A program made the position numbers and the translations under genes. Shown here one piece after another: positions 8,318-15,441 of a DNA stretch of 44,837 bases. Where the stretch lies: NCBI GenBank assembly GCA_022842465.1, contig JALHPN010000051.1, forward strand, positions 1 through 44,837, written 5' to 3'. Position 1 is the first letter of the stretch, and the number at the start of each line of letters is the position of its first letter. This DNA is from Polyangiaceae bacterium. GTDB taxonomy: Bacteria > Myxococcota_A > Polyangia > Polyangiales > Polyangiaceae. The notes beneath the pieces are model-generated. The model did not search any database, was not told where the DNA came from, and worked only from the letters and a program-made list of their open reading frames with translations.

Positions 8318-9145
8318 CTAACGGACGGTCCCACCCGTCGTGTCGACCTCGCCCTCGACCGGACGGATGCGGCCGAACAGCGCGAGCAGGGCGAGCGCGA
8401 GTGTCGCCGTGACCGCTGCCGCCTGCCACGGGACCTCCCACTCGGGCCTCCCGCGCGCGAAGGGCAGGAGCGACACGGCGTAGAAGGCCATGCGGCCGAG
8501 CGCGGACGGCACGATGCTCCCGGACCGCGCCCGAAGGAAGCCGAGCGCGACCACGGTGAGGAGAACGGCCGGCGCACCGGCCGGCGTGGCGACCAGGAAG
8601 AAGGTGTCGAAGACCGCCGTCGCGAGGACGACCGTCTGCTCACGGGCGCGGCGCGCGAGCGGCGTGAAGAGGACCCCGCGAAAGAAGAGCTCTTCCCCGA
8701 GCGGCAGGACGACGCCGAAGGCGAGGACGAGGAGCACCCGCTTCGAGGCCGAGTCGGCCGCGAAGACGTGCTCGGTGGCCTCGATCTGCTCCTGGCTGAG
8801 CGGGAAGCGACGGGTGAGGACGTCGTTCAGCCACGAAGCGCCCGGCGAGAGCAACCCGCCGATGACGAGACCGAGCGCCGCATGCAGGACCTTCGGCGGG
8901 CGGAGGGCGATCGTCCTGCGGATCGAGCTCTCGGGCTCGTGGACGCGCAGGATGCCGAAGAAGACGAGCGCGTACGCCACGAGCCGCGCGGCCGTGAGCG
9001 TGACGACGTCGGTGCTCGCGCCCGGACGAAGGGCCTCCGCCGTCTGGACGACGAGCACGAACAGGAGCTGCGCGGTCAGCGTCCAGCCGACCGCAGCGAG
9101 GAACGTGAGCGGCCTCGGCCCTGCCTCGTCGGGCTCGCCGACCAC
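8318..9145 (-). CDS. CPBP-family (CAAX protease-like) membrane protein, motif-degenerate
   Basis: A 275-residue polytopic membrane protein with about seven to eight apolar helices. It contains the first CPBP (Abi) motif EExxxR in PLGEELFFRGVLF, preceded by the usual hydrophobic run. The second and third family motifs (FxxxH and HxxxN) normally supply the remaining metal or catalytic residues. At the expected places the sequence reads VFDTFFLVAT and PSALGRMAFYAV, with no histidine or asparagine. The protein may therefore be inactive as a protease or act in a non-proteolytic role. It starts with GTG directly after the nadB stop (TGAGTG), so it is co-transcribed with and probably translationally coupled to nadB. 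Nothing links it functionally to NAD synthesis. Confidence 0.82.
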   Translation of the reverse strand: MVGEPDEAGPRPLTFLAAVGWTLTAQLLFVLVVQTAEALRPGASTDVVTLTAARLVAYALVFFGILRVHEPESSIRRTIALRPPKVLHAALGLVIGGLLSPGASWLNDVLTRRFPLSQEQIEATEHVFAADSASKRVLLVLAFGVVLPLGEELFFRGVLFTPLARRAREQTVVLATAVFDTFFLVATPAGAPAVLLTVVALGFLRARSGSIVPSALGRMAFYAVSLLPFARGRPEWEVPWQAAAVTATLALALLALFGRIRPVEGEVDTTGGTVR

Positions 9146-10765
9146 TCAGCGCCCCGACAGGTGCGCAGGGACCCCGCGCTTCACGACCATGTCCCGCGCC
9201 ATCTTCGGATCGGTCTCCAGGTGGTCGATGGTGAAGTGGAGCCCGCGGCTCTCGCGCCGGGCCGACGCGCACTCGACGATGAGCTGCGCGACCGTGGCGA
9301 TGTTCCGGAGCTCGAGGAGGTCGCGCGTGACGAAATACTTCCAGTAGTACTCCGCGATCTCCTCCTGGAGGAGCGCGATGCGTCTCGCCGCCCGGCGCAG
9401 CCGCTTGTCCGAGCGCACGATGCCGACGTAGTTCCACATCAGGCGACGGAGCTCGTCCCAGTTCTGCGTGATGACGACGGCCTCGTCGCTCGGCACCGCC
9501 TCGCCGACGTCCCAGTCCGGGATCTCGGGGAACGGCTTCTTCGCGTCGATGTCCTTCAGGGCGACGGCGGCGCGGTGCGCGAAGACCAGGCCTTCGAGGA
9601 GCGAGTTCGACGCGAGCCGGTTCGCGCCGTGGAGTCCCGTGTGCGCGCACTCCCCGATCGCCCAGAGGCCGGGGATGGACGTGCGACCTTCGAGATCCGT
9701 CGCGATCCCCCCGCAGAGGTAGTGCGCCGCGGGGACCACCGGGATCGGCTCGCGCGTGATGTCGATCCCGTAGCGGAGACACTCGGCGAAGATGCCGGGG
9801 AAGTGCTCCTTCACGAAGTGGTGGTCGCGATGCGTGATGTCGAGGAGCACGTGCTCGGCGCCGCTCCGCTTCATCTCGTGGTCGATCGCGCGCGCCACGA
9901 TGTCGCGGGGCGCGAGCTCCTTCCGCGGATCGAACTCGCTCATGAAGGGCGTGCCGTCGAGCCGTCGGAGGATCGCGCCCTCGCCTCGCAGCGCCTCGGA
10001 GATGAGGAAGCTCTTCGCCTGCGGGTTGAAGAGGCACGTGGGGTGGAACTGGTAGAACTCCATGTTCGCGACCGCCGCGCCCGCCCGGAACGCCATCGCG
10101 ACGCCGTCCCCCGTCGCGACGTCGGGGTTCGATGTGTAGAGGTAGACCTTCCCTGCCCCGCCGGTCGCGAGGACCGTGGCGCGCGCGAGGACGGTCTCGA
10201 CCTTCCCCTGCTCGACGTCGAGGACGTACGCGCCGGCGCAGACCTCCGGTCCGCCGTACTTCGCGAGGGTGATGAGGTCGATCGCCATGTGCTCCTCGAG
10301 CACGCGAATCCTCGGGCTCGCGGCGACCGCGTCGACGAGCGCGCGCTCCACCTCGCGTCCGGTCATGTCGCCGGCGTGGACGATCCGCCGCGCGCTGTGG
10401 CCTCCCTCGAGGTGGAGATCGAGGCTGGGGCTCGACTCGTCCGCGTGCGCGGAGACCTGGGCCTTGTCGAAGCGCGTCCCGATCTCCTGGAGCATCCGGA
10501 TCCGCTCCGGCCCCTCTCGGACGCAGAGCTCCACGGCGGCCTTGTGGTTCAAGCCGGCGCCGGCGACGAGCGTGTCGTCGACGTGCGACTCGAAAGTGTC
10601 CCCCTCGGCGAGGACGGCCGCGATGCCGCCCTGGGCCCAGTTCGTGTTCGAGTCGTGGCGCCTCCGCTTCGTCACGAGGAGGACTTCCCCGCGTTCGGCC
10701 GCTTCGAGGGCGAACGACAGGCCCGCGATGCCGCTCCCGATGACGAGGACGTCGCACGTGATCAT
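9146..10765 (-). CDS. nadB: L-aspartate oxidase
   Basis: FAD enzyme that oxidises L-aspartate to iminoaspartate, the first step of de novo NAD synthesis; cytoplasmic. At 539 residues it is full length. The N-terminal dinucleotide fold is VLVIGSGIAGLSFALEAAE. Next come SNTNWAQGGIAAV (family signature), HSARRIVHAGDMTGREVE, ATGGAGKVYLYTSNP and GAAVANMEFYQFHPT. The HYLCGGI and GLWAIGECAHTGLHGANRLA segments close the FAD/substrate site, and a C-terminal helical domain follows. These distinguish NadB from succinate dehydrogenase flavoprotein, its closest relative. No nadA or nadC is adjacent. A TAGGCT box lies 7 nt upstream of the ATG, suggesting a leaderless start. Confidence 0.95.
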   Translation of the reverse strand: MITCDVLVIGSGIAGLSFALEAAERGEVLLVTKRRRHDSNTNWAQGGIAAVLAEGDTFESHVDDTLVAGAGLNHKAAVELCVREGPERIRMLQEIGTRFDKAQVSAHADESSPSLDLHLEGGHSARRIVHAGDMTGREVERALVDAVAASPRIRVLEEHMAIDLITLAKYGGPEVCAGAYVLDVEQGKVETVLARATVLATGGAGKVYLYTSNPDVATGDGVAMAFRAGAAVANMEFYQFHPTCLFNPQAKSFLISEALRGEGAILRRLDGTPFMSEFDPRKELAPRDIVARAIDHEMKRSGAEHVLLDITHRDHHFVKEHFPGIFAECLRYGIDITREPIPVVPAAHYLCGGIATDLEGRTSIPGLWAIGECAHTGLHGANRLASNSLLEGLVFAHRAAVALKDIDAKKPFPEIPDWDVGEAVPSDEAVVITQNWDELRRLMWNYVGIVRSDKRLRRAARRIALLQEEIAEYYWKYFVTRDLLELRNIATVAQLIVECASARRESRGLHFTIDHLETDPKMARDMVVKRGVPAHLSGR

Positions 10766-10772
10766 CGATCTC

Positions 10773-10778
10773 AGCCTA
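10773..10778 (-). promoter_or_regulatory. Candidate -10 element of nadB
   Basis: On the minus strand TAGGCT precedes the nadB ATG by 7 nt. There is no clear -35 and no Shine-Dalgarno, consistent with a leaderless transcript. Confidence 0.35.
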
Positions 10779-10831
10779 GTGCGTGTGCGGCGCCGCGGGT
10801 AGCCGTCCTCGCAGGCGCGTCGACGCGCGGC

Positions 10832-11042
10832 TCACGGGAACGTCCGCGCGACGAAGGTGAAAGGGAGCGTGATCGTGTAACCCATCCCGCCCGGCGCTTC
10901 GAACCGCGCGCGACTCACGTGGCCGCGTGCCGGCGACGGCGGAGGGGACGGTCGACGCCCCGGCGGGCCCAGGCTCGACGGGCTGCCGCGAGCACCCCCA
11001 GGCCGCGAGCGACAGAACGAGCGTGCGCCACCGCGACGTCAT
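10832..11042 (-). pseudogene. Small lipoprotein gene with an apparent frameshift
   Basis: From the ATG at 11042 the frame reads a lipoprotein signal (MTSRWRTLVLSLAAWGC, Cys17) and about 40 plausible residues. Downstream of about 10935 this frame loses GC-rich third positions. From about 10918 the +1 frame takes over with strong third-position GC and reads SRARFEAPGGMGYTITLPF, then TFVARTFP and a stop at 10832. Joined, these make a protein of about 70 residues with a lipidated N-terminus and a natural-looking end. Either a one-base indel (mutation or assembly error) lies near 10915-10935, or the start frame continues unshifted to a stop at 10776 as an 88-residue lipoprotein with an improbable tail. 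Function unknown. Confidence 0.5.
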
Positions 11043-11064
11043 GGGAGACGAGCCTAGCTCGACT

Positions 11065-11096
11065 CCCCGCGAGCGAGCGAGCGAGCGAGCGCGGGG
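11065..11096. repeat. (GAGC)5 microsatellite inside a hairpin
   Basis: Five tandem GAGC units (11071-11090) are flanked by CCCCGC and GCGGGG, giving a 6-7 bp stem around the repeat. It lies in the spacer between the divergent small lipoprotein gene and etfB. Tandem tetranucleotides can vary in copy number by slippage; the hairpin could also act as a barrier or terminator. Confidence 0.6.
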
Positions 11097-11123
11097 TGTT
11101 GCGCAGGCCGCGCTCCACGTCCG

Positions 11124-11152
11124 TTGACACCTCGCAGCAACGAACCTAGAAG
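11124..11152 (+). promoter_or_regulatory. Sigma-70-type promoter of etfBA
   Basis: TTGACA (11124-11129, a perfect -35) is followed after 17 bp by TAGAAG (11147-11152, 4 of 6 to TATAAT). The predicted start point, near 11158-11160, falls within the adjacent palindrome. The leader to the etfB ATG is about 80 nt. Confidence 0.6.
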
Positions 11153-11155
11153 CGT

Positions 11156-11177
11156 GAACTGAATCGTGATTCAGTTC
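11156..11177. promoter_or_regulatory. Perfect 10-2-10 palindromic operator at the etfBA start point
   Basis: GAACTGAATC and GATTCAGTTC are exact inverted repeats separated by GT. The site sits immediately after the -10 box and covers the expected transcription start, an ideal place for a repressor. The two-base centre makes it a poor RNA hairpin but a good dimer-binding site. The TGAAT...ATTCA core resembles the TGAATGA-type half-sites of the TetR-family fatty-acid regulator FadR of Bacillus, whose regulon includes etf genes; that link is an analogy. Confidence 0.65.
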
Positions 11178-11237
11178 CGACCGCGAGTCGGCGCTGGAAG
11201 ATCCCCCAGAGCCCGTCCCCACCGAGGCAGTCCCGAC

Positions 11238-12062
11238 ATGAAGATCCTCGTCCCCCTCAAGCGCGTCGCCGACCCCGACAACGCGAACAAGGTGAAGGTC
11301 AACGCCGGCAAGATCGAGACGACCGGTCTCGAGTGGAAGCCGAATCCGTTCGACGAGTATGCCGTCGAGACGGCGCTCCGCCTCACCGAGAACGGCACGA
11401 ACACGAAGGCCCGCCAGGGCGAGGTCGTGGTCGTCACCTTCGGTCCGAAGGAGGCCGAGACGACGCTCCGCGGCGCGCTCGCGACCGGGGCCGACCGCGC
11501 CATCCGCATCGATGCGACCGACGATCAGCTCGACGGCGACGTCGTCGCGCGGGCCCTCAAGGCGCTCGTCGAGAAGGAGAAGCCCGACCTCGTCCTCCTC
11601 GGCAAGCAGGCCGTCGACGGCGACTCGAACCAGGTCGGTCAGCTCCTCGCCGAGTACCTCGGCTGGCCCCAGGCCACCTTCGCCGGCACGATCAAGAGCG
11701 AGGCCGACACTCACCTCCTCGTCGGCCGCGAGGTCGACGGCGGGACGATCAGCCTCCGGGTGAAGCTCCCGGCCTGCGTCTCGGTCGACCTCCGCATCGT
11801 CGCGCCGAAGAGCGTGAAGTCGAAGCACACGCCCGACACGCACGTCTATCCCGAGGGCGTCCGCTTCGCCGCGCTCATGGCCATCATGGCCGCGAAGAAG
11901 AAGCCGCTCGTGGAGATGAAGCTCACGGAGCTCACGTCCGACACGGCGCTCAAGATCGCCTACACGGGCTTCGAGCTCCCGCCCGCGCGCAAGGCCGGCA
12001 TCAAGGTCAAGAGCGTCGCCGAGCTCGTCGAGAAGCTGAAGACCGAGGCGAAGGTCCTCTGA
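11238..12062 (+). CDS. etfB: Electron transfer flavoprotein subunit beta
   Basis: Beta subunit of the ETF heterodimer, which takes electrons from acyl-CoA and other dehydrogenases and passes them to ETF:quinone oxidoreductase. The 274-residue protein begins MKILVPLKRVADPDNANKV, the standard ETF-beta start. It contains NPFDEYAVETALRL, the adenine-nucleotide-binding stretch VLLGKQAVDGDSNQVGQLLA and the recognition loop near the C-terminus ending TDTALKI-like sequence. An in-frame GTG at 11166 lies inside the operator palindrome and is rejected as a start; the ATG at 11238 aligns with the family and has GAGG upstream. It is followed 35 nt later by etfA. The promoter and palindrome upstream suggest repression in response to an acyl-CoA-type signal. 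Confidence 0.96.
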   Translation: MKILVPLKRVADPDNANKVKVNAGKIETTGLEWKPNPFDEYAVETALRLTENGTNTKARQGEVVVVTFGPKEAETTLRGALATGADRAIRIDATDDQLDGDVVARALKALVEKEKPDLVLLGKQAVDGDSNQVGQLLAEYLGWPQATFAGTIKSEADTHLLVGREVDGGTISLRVKLPACVSVDLRIVAPKSVKSKHTPDTHVYPEGVRFAALMAIMAAKKKPLVEMKLTELTSDTALKIAYTGFELPPARKAGIKVKSVAELVEKLKTEAKVL

Positions 12063-12097
12063 CCCGCATCCACCGCGAAAGATCCAAGGAAGAAGCC

Positions 12098-13063
12098 ATG
12101 GCCAACATCCTCGTCATCGCCGAGATGCTCGACGGCAAGGTGCGCAAGTCCACGCACTCCGCCATCACCTTCGCCCGCCAGGCAGGCGGCACGTTCTCCA
12201 TCCTCGTCCTCGGTCAGGGCGCCAAGGCGGCCGCCGCCGAGGTCACCGGGTACGGCGCGCAGGCGGTGCTCGCCTGCGACGACGCCTACCTCGGGCAGCC
12301 CGTCGCCGAGCGCTTCGCCCCCACCGCCGCAGCTGCGGCGAAGGGCGGCAACTTCGACGTCGTCGTCGTGACGGCGAGCTCGTTCGGCAAGGACCTCGCG
12401 CCACGCGTCGCCGCGAAGCTCGGCGCCGGCTACGCCCCGGACATCAGCGGCGTGAAGGCCGAAGGCGACAAGCTCACCTTCCGTCGGCCCGTCTTCGCCG
12501 GCAACGCGTTCGCGACGTGCGAGCTCACGACGCCGGTGAAGGTCGTCTCGGTCCGCCAGAGCGAGTTCGCCGCCGCCGAGCCCTCCGGCGGCGCGAGCGC
12601 CGTCCAGGACGTCGCCCTCGCCGCGAAGGACGCGGCCGCGGACGCCGTCGAGTTCGTCGGCCTCGAAGCGGCGAAGAGCGAGCGCCCGGACCTCGGCGAG
12701 GCCAAGGTCATCGTCTCGGGCGGGCGCGCGCTCAAGGAGAAGTTCGCGGAGGTCCTCGACCCGCTCGCGAGCCTCCTCGGCGCCGCCGTCGGCGCCAGCC
12801 GCGCCGCGTGCGACGCGGGGTATGCCCCCGCCGAGCTCCAGGTGGGCCAGACCGGCCGCGTGGTCGCCCCGCGTCTCTACGTCGCGATCGGCATCTCGGG
12901 CGCGATCCAGCACCTGGCCGGCATGAAGGGGTCGAAGACGATCGTCGCGATCAACAAGGACGCCGACGCGCCCATCTTCCAGGTGGCGGACTACGGTCTC
13001 GTCGCGGACCTCTTCAGCGCCGTCCCCGAGCTCGTCACGGAGCTCCAGAAGGCCAGGGGCTGA
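12098..13063 (+). CDS. etfA: Electron transfer flavoprotein subunit alpha
   Basis: FAD-binding alpha subunit of ETF, 321 residues. The N-terminal domain starts [19 protein letters not shown]. The C-terminal FAD domain (about 200-321) has [35 protein letters not shown] and the signature [15 protein letters not shown] followed by [18 protein letters not shown]. All FAD-contact motifs are intact, and an AAGGAAGAAG ribosome-binding site precedes the ATG. It is the second and last gene of the etfBA operon. The last codons are part of an imperfect direct repeat that recurs at 14408, so the gene end coincides with the edge of a probable insertion. Confidence 0.96.
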   Translation: MANILVIAEMLDGKVRKSTHSAITFARQAGGTFSILVLGQGAKAAAAEVTGYGAQAVLACDDAYLGQPVAERFAPTAAAAAKGGNFDVVVVTASSFGKDLAPRVAAKLGAGYAPDISGVKAEGDKLTFRRPVFAGNAFATCELTTPVKVVSVRQSEFAAAEPSGGASAVQDVALAAKDAAADAVEFVGLEAAKSERPDLGEAKVIVSGGRALKEKFAEVLDPLASLLGAAVGASRAACDAGYAPAELQVGQTGRVVAPRLYVAIGISGAIQHLAGMKGSKTIVAINKDADAPIFQVADYGLVADLFSAVPELVTELQKARG

Positions 13064-13134
13064 CGTCGGATCAGGGCTTCGCGGCCGCCTCGGAGAGCTC
13101 CCAGCTCACGGCCGCGAGGCTCGACTTCGTATCG
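13048..13134 (+). repeat. Left imperfect direct repeat flanking the TPR insertion
   Basis: About 87 bp covering the end of etfA and the following spacer match 14408-14491 in the same orientation. A 28-bp core (13095-13122) is identical to 14451-14478, and the flanks match at roughly 70-80% by eye. Confidence 0.7.
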
Positions 13135-13143
13135 TCCCGCGCT
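13071..13143 (-). pseudogene. Remnant of the 3' end of an esterase gene
   Basis: On the minus strand the bases read DDTKSSLAAVSWELSEAAAK and then P and a stop, nearly the same as the C-terminus NDTKLSLAAVSWELFKAAKL of the intact esterase whose stop is at 14430. Only about 24 codons are recognisable; the rest is absent. It is the coding content of the left direct repeat. Confidence 0.7.
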
Positions 13144-13181
13144 GCCGATTGCCCGTGCACTTCTCGGCGCGTCGTGGCGTG

Positions 13182-14303
13182 ATGTCGGTCATGGAGCTTC
13201 CCGCTCGCATCGCTGCGCTCCGTGAAGGTCCGAATCGCCTCGCGCTGCCGTTTCATGGCGACGCGCCGTTCGAGCTGGCCTGGGCGGTCGAGCAAGACTT
13301 CGACGCCTTTCCCGAGCTCGAGGATGTAGAAGACGAGCTCTCGAGCTACCTGCTCCTCGCGACCGCGCTGCGTGGCGAGGTGCTGCTGCCGATTCTGATT
13401 TCGAAGCCTGAGCCACATCCGGTCTCGGTCTTCTTCGACGGCTTCCACCCGCTCGCGGACGGTATCGATGCGTTCGCCCAGAGGCTCGCACGCCCCGATC
13501 CCCTGGCCGCGGCGAAGGCGGCGCTCCGAGCCGGGCTCGAGGAGGCGTCTCGTTCGATCGACGCAGGGCAGCTCGCGCGCGCCGCGGAGAAGCTCGAAGA
13601 GGTCCTCGCGACCTACGGCGCACCGCCAGCAGCGGGCGAGCGCGAACCGCTCGGGCAAGAGCTCGCGCGAGGCTTCACCGAGCTCGGCTTCGTCTGGCAC
13701 GAGCTCGGCGACGACGCCAAGGCAGCGCACGCCTACGAGCTCGGGGCGGCGCACGGCAGTGTCTCGGCGGGCAAGAACTTGCTCACGATGCACCATGATG
13801 CCGGCGATTGGGCTCGCGCGAGGACGCGCGCCGAAGCGCTCCTCGGGAGCTTCAAGAACCCGGAGGATCTGACCACGATTCGCGTCACGTACGCGCTCGT
13901 GCTCGCCGCGCTGGGCGACGCGGAAGGCTTGCAGAAGCTCGCCGCCGAGCACGTCGACTACCTGAAGTGGTTGGCGAGCAGCGAGGTCGACAAGGCCAGG
14001 GCGCTCCGCGACGAGTTCGTCACGAAGCTCCGGGAGGCGTCGGCCGATGCGACCGCGCAGGCGCTGATCGAACCGATGGCGGCTGCGCTGTCGCAAGTGC
14101 CGCTGGTCGGCAAAGCGAAAGGGCCCACGGAGCGTGACATCGCCCGCACGCTCGAGGCGATCGAGAAGAAGCAGGAGTCGAAGTTCAAGAACTGGCTGCA
14201 GTCCAAGCCTGTCCTCGCCAAGGACCCACGCATCATCGAAGCGGTCGACGCCCTCTCGGAGCCGGCGGCCTCGAAGTTCCGAGCCATTCTGCGCGGCAGC
14301 TGA
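13182..14303 (+). CDS. TPR-containing hypothetical protein, likely acquired
   Basis: 373 residues from ATG 13182 (ATG 13191 is also possible; the in-frame TTG at 13149 is unlikely). The N-terminal part (about 1-105) ends with ILISKPEPHPVSVFFDGFHP, weakly like the end of SMI1/KNR4 (SUKH) domains; I hold this loosely. The middle (about 120-265) is TPR-like helical, with ELGDDAKAAHAYELGAAHG and DAGDWARARTRAEALLGSF. The C-terminal helical region is rich in Lys and Glu. There is no signal peptide or membrane segment. Codon use differs from the neighbours: many codons end in A or T (CAA, GAA, GAT, ATT, CAT, TTT) and CTG is used freely, where the surrounding genes prefer CTC. Direct repeats flank the gene. 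Both point to transfer. Function unknown. Confidence 0.75.
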   Translation: MSVMELPARIAALREGPNRLALPFHGDAPFELAWAVEQDFDAFPELEDVEDELSSYLLLATALRGEVLLPILISKPEPHPVSVFFDGFHPLADGIDAFAQRLARPDPLAAAKAALRAGLEEASRSIDAGQLARAAEKLEEVLATYGAPPAAGEREPLGQELARGFTELGFVWHELGDDAKAAHAYELGAAHGSVSAGKNLLTMHHDAGDWARARTRAEALLGSFKNPEDLTTIRVTYALVLAALGDAEGLQKLAAEHVDYLKWLASSEVDKARALRDEFVTKLREASADATAQALIEPMAAALSQVPLVGKAKGPTERDIARTLEAIEKKQESKFKNWLQSKPVLAKDPRIIEAVDALSEPAASKFRAILRGS

Positions 14304-14407
14304 CGCTGGTCCACCCCGCGCTCGCGATGGACCGGGGGCGGACGTCGCACCACGTCGACGAACGGCCCGGCCATGCGCGTCGCCTCGAGGTCGAGCGTGA
14401 TGACCTC

Positions 14408-14491
14408 GGAAGGCCGGGGCTGGCGCGGATCAGAGCTTCGCGGCCTTGAAGAGCTCCCAGCTCACGGCCGCGAGGCTCAGCTTCGTGTCGT
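14408..14491 (+). repeat. Right imperfect direct repeat flanking the TPR insertion
   Basis: Partner of 13048-13134. It includes the last codons of the intact esterase gene, so this is probably the functional copy of the duplicated segment. Confidence 0.7.
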
Positions 14492-15440
14492 TGAAGTACA
14501 GGATGTGGCCGCCGACGGGCTGGCTCCCCGCGTTCACCTTGCAATAGGTGACCGTGCCTCCTCCCGCGCAGCCGGTCTTCACCTCGCACCGCGTCTCGGG
14601 CGCGCTCGCGCTGCATGGCGTGAGCGACCAGCCCTCGTCGGGGCCGCCCGCGAGGCAGACGGCGCGCTGGTCGGTGCCGGGCCCGCCGAACTTCAGCGTC
14701 GGCCCGGTCCCGGTGCACGTGTTCGCGTCGGACCACGCCTTCACCGCCGCGTCGCCGCTCCTCGCCGGGACGACGCTGTCGCCCTCGGCGTGGAAGGCGA
14801 CGAGCGGCGCGGCGCCGTTCCCCGTGCATCCGGCGTCGTTCGCGGCGCCGGCGACGACGGCGTAGCCGGCGAAGCCGTTCCCCGCCCTGCACGCGGTCCA
14901 GTAGGTGAGAAACCCGCCGTTCGAGATGCCCGTCAGGTACGTCCGTCCCTCGTCGATGCTCCCGAGCGCGACGAGCTTCTTCTTCACATCGAGGACGAAG
15001 TCGACGTCCGCCTCCTCCCAGACGTTTCCGATCCCCTGGGGGAAGACGCTGACGAAGCCCTCCTTGTCCGAGACGAGGCGCCAGCCCGATCCGAGGCCTC
15101 CCGGAAACGATCGGAACACCTCGGTCCCGAGATGCATCTCCGCGGTCTCCGTGGCGCCGTGGGCGTCCACGACGAGCGGCACCTTCCCCGCGCACGCGTC
15201 GTAGCTCGAAGGGACGTGCACGAGGAACGAGCGCTTCTTGCCCTTGAACGTGTACGAGCACTTCCGGTCCGTTCCGGCGACGAGCGGCGCCGTGCACGCG
15301 TCGTCGTCGGGGCCGGCGACCGGCGCCTCGCACCCTGCCTCCGGGACGGGCTCGGCCGGGGTGACCGCCGTGACGGGTTCCTTCTTCGACGAGCAAGCCG
15401 CGAGAGCGATCCCGAGGAGCAGCAGAGCGGAGGTGCGCAT
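14430..15440 (-). CDS. Lipoprotein alpha/beta-hydrolase esterase (PHB depolymerase / feruloyl esterase-like)
   Basis: 336 residues with a lipoprotein signal (LLLLGIALAAC, Cys16). The alpha/beta-hydrolase fold resembles secreted LpqC/esterase_PHB enzymes: RSFLVHVPSSYDACAGKVPL, VVDAHGATETAEM (oxyanion strand), VFPQGIGNVWEEADVDFVLD, nucleophile elbow GISNGGFLTY (Ser173), acid in FHAEGDSVVP (Asp221) and histidine in GGHILY (His312). The triad is therefore complete. Paired cysteines in the mature part suggest periplasmic or extracellular disulfides. The substrate is probably a polyester or acylated polysaccharide but is not determinable here. It lies 1 nt after the upstream lipoprotein (TGACATG), so the two are co-translated. 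Its 3' end is duplicated downstream of etfA. Confidence 0.87.
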   Translation of the reverse strand: MRTSALLLLGIALAACSSKKEPVTAVTPAEPVPEAGCEAPVAGPDDDACTAPLVAGTDRKCSYTFKGKKRSFLVHVPSSYDACAGKVPLVVDAHGATETAEMHLGTEVFRSFPGGLGSGWRLVSDKEGFVSVFPQGIGNVWEEADVDFVLDVKKKLVALGSIDEGRTYLTGISNGGFLTYWTACRAGNGFAGYAVVAGAANDAGCTGNGAAPLVAFHAEGDSVVPARSGDAAVKAWSDANTCTGTGPTLKFGGPGTDQRAVCLAGGPDEGWSLTPCSASAPETRCEVKTGCAGGGTVTYCKVNAGSQPVGGHILYFNDTKLSLAAVSWELFKAAKL

Positions 15441-15441
15441 G

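Noticed and set aside
8768..11149. A 793-codon plus-strand frame across the CPBP and nadB genes
   Set aside because: Antisense to strongly identified nadB motifs; no family resemblance.
11166..11237. GTG at 11166 as the start of etfB
   Set aside because: It lies inside the operator palindrome and would add 24 unconserved residues before the standard MKILVPLKRV start.
14308..14333. GGTCCA/TGGACC inverted repeat after the inserted TPR gene as a terminator
   Set aside because: A 6-bp stem with a 14-nt loop is weak and has no U-tract, so it is not annotated.
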